From positions 1 through 12,571 of the forward strand of contig JBBIJJ010000096.1 of NCBI GenBank assembly GCA_037446035.1: DNA of 12,571 bases. Reading direction: 5' to 3'. The notes under the pieces were generated by a model. The model made no database searches, was not told the origin of the DNA, and saw only the letters and a program-made list of their open reading frames with translations. The DNA comes from DSNY01 sp037446035 (GTDB lineage Bacteria > Pseudomonadota > Gammaproteobacteria > Burkholderiales > Burkholderiaceae_F). Positions 1 through 4,738 of the stretch are shown in pieces (within the stretch, counting starts at the first letter, position 1; each line of letters starts with the position of its first letter). A program made the position numbers and the translations under genes.

Positions 1-93
1 TCATTCCGAGCCGAAGGCGAGGAATCTCTCCCGCCCGCAACGCCGAGATCCCTCGCTGCGCTCGGGATGACAGAACCGGCGCCCGCGCGGAAG
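1..93 (+). repeat. Dispersed long-hairpin repeat, copy A
   Basis: The segment opens with TCATTCCGAG and closes with CTCGGGATGACAG plus a short GC-rich tail. Outer arms (CATTCCGAG against CTCGGGATG) and inner arms (GCGAGGAATCTC against GAGATCCCTCGC) pair with one wobble or mismatch each, giving a long two-step imperfect hairpin. It matches 291-383 over 93 positions with three differences, all in the apical loop (33-35). The element is probably cut by the window edge, since other copies are preceded by G or CG. Elements of this style are, from memory, dispersed in many bacterial genomes. I see no coding potential, and the function is unknown. Confidence 0.85.
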
Positions 94-101
94 GCGCCAC
101 C

Positions 102-124
102 GAGATACCCCACGCTGCTCGGGA
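102..124 (+). repeat. Degenerate right-half fragment of the hairpin repeat
   Basis: The sequence reads GAGATACCCCACGCTGCTCG, which resembles the right half (GAGATCCCTCGCTGCGCTCG) of the full hairpin element but has drifted. It lies between full copy A and the 24-bp array and leads straight into the first array unit. This is a resemblance by eye. It is most simply a decayed copy. Confidence 0.45.
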
Positions 125-292
125 TTTCCGAGCAAACTTCGCTTCATCATTCCGAACAAAGCACGCTTCATCATTCCGAACAAAGCACGCTTCGTCATTC
201 CGAACAAAGCACGCTTCGTCATTCCGAGCAAACGACGCTTCGTCATTCCGAGCAAACGACGCTTCGTCATTCCGAGCAAACGACGCTTCGTC
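125..292 (+). repeat. 24-bp tandem array, seven units
   Basis: Seven 24-bp units start at 125, 149, 173, 197, 221, 245 and 269. Units 5-7 are identical, units 3-4 are identical, and unit 2 differs from them by one base. Unit 1 is the most diverged. Each unit begins ATTCCGAG or ATTCCGAA and ends CGTC or CATC, which is the head of the full hairpin element, with about 11 bp of private filler (such as CAAACGACGCTT). The array runs without a gap into full copy B at 291. The 24-bp period keeps frames open on both strands as 8-residue repeats, but there is no start context or protein family behind them, so I treat it as non-coding. The identical neighbouring units suggest recent slippage or unequal crossover. 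Confidence 0.92.
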
Positions 293-383
293 ATTCCGAG
301 CCGAAGGCGAGGAATCTCTCCCATTCGCAACGCCGAGATCCCTCGCTGCGCTCGGGATGACAGAACCGGCGCCCGCGCGGAAG
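291..383 (+). repeat. Dispersed long-hairpin repeat, copy B
   Basis: This is a near-identical direct repeat of 1-93. The three differences fall in the apical loop (323-325), while both stem arms and the trailing GC-rich tail are unchanged. Its head TCATTCCGAG is continuous with the last unit of the 24-bp array. A partial, diverged right half follows at 392-425. Confidence 0.88.
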
Positions 384-667
384 ACAACGCGGAAATTCCC
401 CGCGCTGCGCGGGATGACAGAACCAGCGCGCGCGATGGCGAAGCGAACCGGCAAGGCAGCGGTGTCACGAGGTTGATTGATCCTCAACAGGGATGACGGT
501 TTCGGCACCGAATGGGCGAGACGGCGAGCACATCAGTCGCGACGAACGAAGTACGCGCCCGGCAGAAACCGGGCCACGTCTGCGTACGCTCCACGCGCGG
601 CGTTGTGTCGCGGCCGCCCGCTCGCTCGGCGTGATGCATGCGCGGGCCACAGCGCCGATGGCAGCGA
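384..667. other. Intergenic stretch with a decayed repeat half and no recognisable gene
   Basis: About 284 bp separate copy B from the promoter-like hexamer before the first gene. At 392-425 there is another right-half fragment of the hairpin element (CTGCGCGGGATGACAGAACC). At 472-488 a small hairpin GTTGA/TCAAC surrounds a 7-nt loop. Short open frames here give arginine-rich translations without recognisable motifs on either strand. The open frame of the nucleotidyltransferase extends upstream to 477, but that extension has no family-like residues and is probably not translated. Confidence 0.5.
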
Positions 668-673
668 TAGAAT
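668..673 (+). promoter_or_regulatory. Candidate -10 element for a leaderless transcript
   Basis: TAGAAT lies 7 bp upstream of the ATG at 681. That spacing would put the transcription start at or next to the start codon. The same 20 bp contain no Shine-Dalgarno sequence, which fits a leaderless message. No good -35 hexamer is visible around 645-651, so the call rests on one hexamer and on spacing. Confidence 0.35.
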
Positions 674-680
674 CGCCGGC

Positions 681-1172
681 ATGTTGCGCTCGACTTATGA
701 CCGGCTGACGCAGCGACTACTGCAGGAGTGCGAAAGCTTTTACGGCGCGCGCCTGGTGTCGCTGGTGTTGTTCGGCTCCGTCGCGCGCGGCACGATGCGG
801 CCGGATTCCGATATCGACTTCCTGCTCGTCGCCGAGCCGCTGCCCGCCGGGCGCATGGCGCGGATGGGCGAGTTCGAAGCCGTGGAGCAGCGGCTCGAGA
901 CCGACGTGGCGCAGGCGGCGCGCAACGGCATACATGCTTCTTTGTCGCCGGTGTTCAAGACACCGGGCGAAGTGCAGCACGGCAGCCCGCTGTTCCTGGA
1001 CATGACGGTCGAGGCGCGCATCCTTTTGGATCGCGACGGCTTCTTCGCGGCGTACCTGCGGGGGCTAAGCGAGCGCATGAAAGCGCTCGGCAGCGTGCGC
1101 AGGCGGCTCGGCGGCGGCTACTACTGGGTGCTGAAGCCGGATTGGAAACCGGGCGAAGAGATCTCGCTATGA
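681..1172 (+). CDS. MntA-like nucleotidyltransferase (pol-beta superfamily), HEPN partner
   Basis: This is a 163-residue minimal nucleotidyltransferase. The signature is GSVARG-x4-DSDID: G32-S33, then ten residues, then D44-x-D46. This matches the GSX10DXD motif of MntA-type proteins, which bind NTP and metal through these aspartates. Known MntA proteins act as antitoxins that AMPylate a tyrosine of the HEPN toxin HepT. Whether this protein does so is inference. A hydrophobic segment (LFLDMTVEARILLD, about residues 111-124) probably forms the strand carrying a third acidic residue. The ATG at 681 is chosen because the fold begins about 30 residues before the GS motif. The frame is open back to 477, but that part has no family character. 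The stop overlaps the ATG of the HEPN gene by 4 nt (ATGA), so the two are probably translationally coupled. At 163 residues it is somewhat longer than the smallest MNT antitoxins. Confidence 0.85.
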   Translation: MLRSTYDRLTQRLLQECESFYGARLVSLVLFGSVARGTMRPDSDIDFLLVAEPLPAGRMARMGEFEAVEQRLETDVAQAARNGIHASLSPVFKTPGEVQHGSPLFLDMTVEARILLDRDGFFAAYLRGLSERMKALGSVRRRLGGGYYWVLKPDWKPGEEISL

Positions 1173-1576
1173 CGGCGAACGAACTGGCCCGCAGCTACCT
1201 GACCAAGGCGTCGGTTCGCCTGGAGATGCTGCAGTTCCTGTTCGAGCGGCAAGCCTGGTCCGACGTCGTACGCGAAGCGCAGGAGCTGGTCGAACTCGCT
1301 CTCAAAGCAATGCTGCGGCAGGTGGGAGTCGATCCGCCGAAGTGGCATGACGTGGGTCCGGTCCTGCTCGAACAGGCTGCTCTGTTCCCGGCGGATTTGC
1401 AGGCCCTGCTGCCCGAGTTGGCGCGAATCTCGAAGCGTCTGCGCAAGGAACGCGAGTTCTCCTTTTATGGCGACATCGACTTCGTTCCGACCCGCGAGTA
1501 CGGTTCGGGCGATGCGCAGCGCGCGATCGACGATGCGCGCACAGTCGTCGAGGCCGCACGGCGGCTCATCAATTGA
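1169..1576 (+). CDS. HEPN-domain protein paired with the nucleotidyltransferase
   Basis: This is a 135-residue, mostly helical protein. The N-terminal half (VVREAQELVELALKAML, then P-x-K-W-H-D-V-G, residues 33-63) is typical of HEPN proteins encoded beside minimal nucleotidyltransferases. The C-terminal half has LRKEREFSFYGD (91-102) and a closing DAQRAIDDARTVV helix. HEPN RNases normally carry R-x4-6-H, and HepT toxins carry R-x4-H-x-Y. Here R92 and Y100 remain but there is no histidine between or next to them, so RNase activity is doubtful. The protein may instead be a structural or regulatory partner of the nucleotidyltransferase. Its start overlaps the upstream stop (ATGA), and its TGA overlaps the TTG start of hldA (TTGA). 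It therefore sits in a tight three-gene unit with LPS heptose synthesis. HEPN family assignment is firm; toxin function is not. Confidence 0.82.
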   Translation: MTANELARSYLTKASVRLEMLQFLFERQAWSDVVREAQELVELALKAMLRQVGVDPPKWHDVGPVLLEQAALFPADLQALLPELARISKRLRKEREFSFYGDIDFVPTREYGSGDAQRAIDDARTVVEAARRLIN

Positions 1577-2535
1577 ACGATTCGCTTCGCGCCGGAGTCG
1601 CGCCGTTGATCGCTCGCCCGCAACTGGCCGCGCGCCGCATCCTCGTGGTCGGCGACGTGATGCTCGACCGCTACTGGTTCGGCGAGGTCGAGCGCATTTC
1701 GCCCGAGGCGCCCGTGCCGGTCGTTCGCATTCAGCGCATCGAAGAGCGGCTGGGCGGCGCAGCCAACGTCGCGCGCAACGTGGTGGCGCTCGGCGCGCAC
1801 GCGGGGCTGCTGACCGTGGTCGGCGACGACGAAGCGGGCCGCGCGCTGGTGCGGCTGCTCGACGCGTCGGGCATTACGCCGTATGCGCACACGGACGCGC
1901 AGATGGCCACGACCGTCAAGCTGCGCGTGATCGGCCGCCGCCAGCAGATGCTGCGCGCGGATTTCGAGACGCAGCCCGACAACGAAGTGCTGCTCGCCAA
2001 GCTGGGCGAGTACGAGGCGCTGCTGCCGGATTACGACCTGGTGATCCTGTCGGACTACGGCAAGGGCGGGCTCACGCACATCGAGCGCATGATCGACCTG
2101 GCGCGCGCGGCCGGCAAACCGATCCTGGTCGATCCGAAGGGCGACGACTACGCGCGTTATGCCGGCGCCACGGTGATCACACCCAACCGCGCGGAGCTGC
2201 GCGAAGTGGTCGGCCGTTGGAAGAGCGAAGCGGATCTGCAGGCGCGCGCGCAGAAACTGCGCCGCGAGTTGGACCTGCAGGCGCTGCTGGTCACGCGCAG
2301 CGAAGAAGGTATGACGCTGTTCACCGACGACGGCGCGTGGTCGGTGCCGGCGCAGGCGCGCGAGGTGTTCGACGTGAGTGGCGCCGGCGACACGGTGATC
2401 GCGGTGCTCGGCGCGATGCTCGCCGCCGGCTTCGCGCTACGCGACGCGGTGCAACTGGCCAACCGCGCGGGCGGCATCGTGGTCGGTAAGCTGGGCACGG
2501 CGACGGTGTCGTACGAGGAGCTGTTCGACGCCTGA
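1573..2535 (+). CDS. hldA: D-glycero-beta-D-manno-heptose-7-phosphate kinase (HldA, RfaE domain I)
   Basis: This 320-residue PfkB/ribokinase-family sugar kinase phosphorylates D-glycero-D-manno-heptose 7-phosphate at C1 to the 1,7-bisphosphate in the cytoplasm, for LPS inner-core heptose. Visible motifs are the opening strand ILVVGDVMLDRYWFG (23-37), RISPEAPVPVV, the substrate-loop signature GGAANVARN (61-69), NRAE (205-208) and the PfkB anion-hole motif DVSGAGDT (267-274) with catalytic base D273. The protein ends after the kinase domain. This is the split HldA form, not the fused HldE of enterics, and the transferase half is encoded separately at 4241. The start is TTG, overlapping the HEPN stop as TTGA. 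No ATG or GTG precedes the first core strand in this frame, and the next usable codon (TTG near 1606) would leave only a few residues before it. The 102-bp gap to hldD is the widest in this string. Confidence 0.95.
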   Translation: MNDSLRAGVAPLIARPQLAARRILVVGDVMLDRYWFGEVERISPEAPVPVVRIQRIEERLGGAANVARNVVALGAHAGLLTVVGDDEAGRALVRLLDASGITPYAHTDAQMATTVKLRVIGRRQQMLRADFETQPDNEVLLAKLGEYEALLPDYDLVILSDYGKGGLTHIERMIDLARAAGKPILVDPKGDDYARYAGATVITPNRAELREVVGRWKSEADLQARAQKLRRELDLQALLVTRSEEGMTLFTDDGAWSVPAQAREVFDVSGAGDTVIAVLGAMLAAGFALRDAVQLANRAGGIVVGKLGTATVSYEELFDA

Positions 2536-2583
2536 GCGCGGTGGGCGCGTAGCACGGTGGAGGGTCGTTGGCCGTTGCGGTCG

Positions 2584-2612
2584 ACTGTGCCAGGCGGAAA
2601 AGAACTGTGCCA
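2584..2612. promoter_or_regulatory. Spaced direct repeat in the hldA-hldD gap
   Basis: ACTGTGCCA occurs at 2584-2592 and again at 2604-2612. The start-to-start distance is 20 bp, close to two helical turns. It lies 26-54 bp upstream of the hldD start in the only sizeable gap between hldA and apaH. This spacing could fit a protein-binding site or simply be a short local duplication. No convincing -35/-10 pair was found here. Confidence 0.2.
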
Positions 2613-2625
2613 ACATCGCTCGCGC

Positions 2626-2629
2626 GGAG
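2626..2629 (+). promoter_or_regulatory. Shine-Dalgarno of hldD
   Basis: GGAG stands 8 nt before the ATG at 2638. It fixes this start over the upstream in-frame start at 2557, whose extra 27 codons precede the Rossmann strand and have no family counterpart. Confidence 0.7.
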
Positions 2630-2637
2630 CATTCAGC

Positions 2638-3630
2638 ATGAAGATCATCGTCACCGGCGCGGCCGGTTTCATCGGCGCCAACAACGTCCACGCACTGAAC
2701 GAGCGCGGCGAAACCGACATCGTCGCGGTCGACAACCTGACGCGCGCGGAGAAGTTCCGCAACCTCGCCGACTGCGAGATCGCGGACTATCTGGACAAGG
2801 CCGAGTTCATCGAGCGGGTGCGCCGGCGCGCGCTACCCAAGCCAGACGTCGTTTTCCACCAGGGCGCGTGCTCGGACACGATGGAATCCGACGGCCGCTA
2901 CATGCTGGAGAACAACTACCGCTACTCGCTGGCGCTGCTCGACTGGTGCCAGGAGCTGCGTGTGCCGTTCATCTACGCATCGAGCGGCTCGGTCTACGGG
3001 CTTGGCCCCGTGTTCAGCGAGGAGCGCGCGCACGAGAAGCCGCTGAACGTCTACGGCTACTCGAAGTTCCTGTTCGACCAGATCGTGCGCCGGCGCAGCG
3101 ACGCGCTGACCGCGCCGGTGATCGGGCTGCGCTACTTCAACGTCTACGGTCCGCGCGAAGCGCACAAGGGGCGGATGGCGTCGGTCGCGTTCCATCACTT
3201 CAACCAGTTCCGCGCCGACGGCAAGGTGCGGCTGTTCGAAGGCAGCCACGGCTACGCCAACGGCGAGCAGCGGCGCGACTTCGTCCACGTCGACGACGTG
3301 ATCGCGGTCAACCTGCACTTCGCCGACAGGCCGGTCTCCGGCATCTACAACGTCGGCACCGGGCGCGCGCAGAGCTTCAACGACGTCGCGCTCGCGGTCG
3401 TCAACACGCTGCGCGAGGCCAACGGTGAGGCGCCGCTTGCGCTCGCACACGCGGTCGCGCAGGGCAAGATCGAGTACATCGCGTTTCCCGAAGCGCTGCG
3501 CGGCAAGTACCAGGCGTACACGCAGGCCGACATCGCGCGCCTGCGGGCGACCGGCTTCGACGCGCCGATGCAGTCGGTCGAGCACGGCACCGCCGCCTAC
3601 GTGCGGTGGCTGCTGAAAAATGGTGTCTGA
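2638..3630 (+). CDS. hldD: ADP-L-glycero-D-manno-heptose 6-epimerase
   Basis: This 330-residue extended short-chain dehydrogenase converts ADP-D-glycero- to ADP-L-glycero-beta-D-manno-heptose, the last step before LPS heptosyltransferases. The N-terminus MKIIVTGAAGFIGANNV holds the NAD(P) glycine motif (G7, G10, G13). The active-site set is S115/S116 in YASSGSVYG plus Y139-x3-K143 (YGYSK). FHQGACSDTMESDG (73-86) and RYFNVYGPREAHKGRMAS are typical of HldD. Length is slightly above the 310 residues of the enteric enzyme. The last three residues (NGV) and the TGA stop are encoded by the left arm of the palindrome at 3616-3663, so the native C-terminus seems to have been replaced by repeat sequence, probably harmlessly since the tail lies beyond the last conserved WLL. 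gmhB starts 12 nt after the stop. Confidence 0.96.
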   Translation: MKIIVTGAAGFIGANNVHALNERGETDIVAVDNLTRAEKFRNLADCEIADYLDKAEFIERVRRRALPKPDVVFHQGACSDTMESDGRYMLENNYRYSLALLDWCQELRVPFIYASSGSVYGLGPVFSEERAHEKPLNVYGYSKFLFDQIVRRRSDALTAPVIGLRYFNVYGPREAHKGRMASVAFHHFNQFRADGKVRLFEGSHGYANGEQRRDFVHVDDVIAVNLHFADRPVSGIYNVGTGRAQSFNDVALAVVNTLREANGEAPLALAHAVAQGKIEYIAFPEALRGKYQAYTQADIARLRATGFDAPMQSVEHGTAAYVRWLLKNGV

Positions 3631-3663
3631 CCCCGATTAAAAATGGGGTCAGACACCAATTTT
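3616..3663. repeat. Dispersed palindrome (TGGTGTCTGACCCC type), copy 1
   Basis: Perfect 14-nt arms TGGTGTCTGACCCC (3621-3634) and GGGGTCAGACACCA (3645-3658) enclose a 10-nt loop. An A-run before and a T-run after extend the stem by four A-T pairs past one mismatch. Copy 2 at 9729-9761 is the same sequence in opposite orientation. Copy 1 encodes the end and stop of hldD in its left arm and the start codon plus first residues of gmhB in its loop and right arm. Similar GTCAGAC palindromes are, from memory, scattered through proteobacterial genomes as REP-like elements, some mobilised by RAYT transposases. No such transposase is in this window. Terminator action is possible (GC stem, T-run) but would cut the operon before gmhB. 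Confidence 0.9.
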
Positions 3664-4248
3664 CGGCGTGCAGCGTTCCTGGATCGGGACGGCGTGATCA
3701 ATGTCGATCTCGGTTACGTTGCGCGGCAGGAGGATTTTCATTTCGTGCCGGGGGCGCTGGAGGCGGCACGCGAGCTCGCGCGGCGCGGGTTCGCGCTCGT
3801 GGTGATCACCAACCAGTCGGGCATCGCGCGCGGGATGTATACCGAGGAGGATTTTCGTCGCCTCACGCGCTGGATGCGCGAGCAGTTTCGCCAGTCCGGC
3901 GCGCCGCTGGCGGGCGTGTACTTCTGCCCGCACCATCCGACCGAGGGGCACGGCCGGTACCGCGTGAACTGCACGTGTCGCAAACCGGCCCCGGGCATGC
4001 TGCTGGCCGCGGCGCACGAGCTGGGGCTCGATCTCGCGCGCTCGGTGCTGTTCGGCGACAAGCGCTCGGATCTCGAAGCCGCGCACGCCGCCGGCGTGCC
4101 GCAGCGCATCCTGCTCGGCACCGACGGCCGGCTCGACCCGCGCGACGAGGACGACGGCGGGCTGGCGACCGCGCGCTTCCGCTCGCTCGCCGATGCGGTG
4201 CGCAGCCCGCTGCTGGCGGAACTGCTCCACGAGGCGGCGCGTGCCTGA
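3643..4248 (+). CDS. gmhB: D-glycero-beta-D-manno-heptose-1,7-bisphosphate 7-phosphatase
   Basis: This 201-residue HAD-superfamily phosphatase removes the 7-phosphate from heptose bisphosphate, giving heptose 1-phosphate for HldC. All HAD motifs are present: FLDRDGVIN with nucleophile D14 and acid/base D16, VITNQSG with T56, K114 in CRKPAPGM, and FGDKRSD with D139/D143. The GmhB zinc loop is complete as C95-x-H97 and C110-x-C112. The only possible start is ATG 3643, which lies at the loop/right-arm boundary of the palindrome. The frame is closed by the hldD TGA 15 nt upstream, and the next start codon (GTG 3694) is already inside the catalytic motif. Residues 1-7 (MGSDTNF) are therefore repeat-encoded. 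No Shine-Dalgarno is visible, so translation probably depends on reinitiation after hldD. The gene end overlaps hldC by 8 nt. Confidence 0.95.
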   Translation: MGSDTNFRRAAFLDRDGVINVDLGYVARQEDFHFVPGALEAARELARRGFALVVITNQSGIARGMYTEEDFRRLTRWMREQFRQSGAPLAGVYFCPHHPTEGHGRYRVNCTCRKPAPGMLLAAAHELGLDLARSVLFGDKRSDLEAAHAAGVPQRILLGTDGRLDPRDEDDGGLATARFRSLADAVRSPLLAELLHEAARA

Positions 4249-4738
4249 GCGACACGCAGCGCCGGGTTTCGAAAGCAAGATCGTCGCGCGCGGCGAACTG
4301 GCGGCCCGTGCGGCACAGCTCGCGCGGCCGATCGTGCTGACCAACGGGGTGTTCGACATCCTGCATCGCGGCCATGTGACGTACCTCGCGCGCGCGCGCG
4401 CACTCGGCGCGAGTCTCGTCGTCGCGGTGAACTCGGACGCGTCGGTCAGGCAGCTCGGCAAGGGCGACGATCGGCCGATCAACGTCGAAGCCGACCGCGC
4501 GGCGGTGCTGGCGGCGCTGGAGAGCGTGACGCTGGTGACGATCTTCGACGAGGCCGTGCCGCTGCCGGTGCTCGAGATCGTGCGTCCCGACGTGTACGTC
4601 AAGGGCGGCGACTACGACATGGCGCAGATCCCCGAAGCGCAACTTGCGCGCACCTGGGGCGCGCGCTGCGTGGCGATCCCGTTCGAGCACGAGCGCTCCA
4701 CCACCGCCCTGCTGGCCAGGGTACGACGAGCGCCGTGA
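4241..4738 (+). CDS. hldC: D-glycero-beta-D-manno-heptose 1-phosphate adenylyltransferase (HldC, RfaE domain II)
   Basis: This 165-residue nucleotidyltransferase of the cytidylyltransferase fold makes ADP-D-glycero-beta-D-manno-heptose from ATP and heptose 1-phosphate. The nucleotide-binding signature is TNGVFDILHRGHVTYL, with the HxGH motif at H42-R-G-H45. VNSDASVRQLGKGDDRPIN, VKGGDYDM and the closing RSTTALL (152-158, the family's S-T-T motif) follow in the expected order. The GTG at 4241 gives an N-terminus that begins just before the conserved KIVAR stretch. An upstream in-frame ATG at 4193 would lie deep inside gmhB. It overlaps gmhB by 8 nt, and its TGA overlaps the GTG of the helicase gene by 4 nt (GTGA). 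It completes in trans what HldE does as a fusion in enterics. Confidence 0.94.
   Translation: MPERHAAPGFESKIVARGELAARAAQLARPIVLTNGVFDILHRGHVTYLARARALGASLVVAVNSDASVRQLGKGDDRPINVEADRAAVLAALESVTLVTIFDEAVPLPVLEIVRPDVYVKGGDYDMAQIPEAQLARTWGARCVAIPFEHERSTTALLARVRRAP

Noticed and set aside
125..292. CRISPR array
   Set aside because: The period is only 24 bp, the conserved part about 13 bp, the filler is shared between neighbours rather than unique, and no cas gene is present.
67..360. Open frames with an 8-residue period in the left array (and the like in the right array) as repeat proteins
   Set aside because: They follow from a 24-bp tandem repeat without stops, occur on both strands, and have no ribosome site or family resemblance.
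477..680. Upstream extension of the nucleotidyltransferase by 68 codons
   Set aside because: The extension is Arg/Ala-rich intergenic-like sequence. ATG 681 gives a normal family N-terminus and follows a -10-like hexamer.
3616..3663. Palindrome copy 1 as an ordinary intrinsic terminator
   Set aside because: The shape fits (GC stem then T-run), but it would terminate before gmhB and hldC, and gmhB takes its start codon from it. Some attenuation remains possible.
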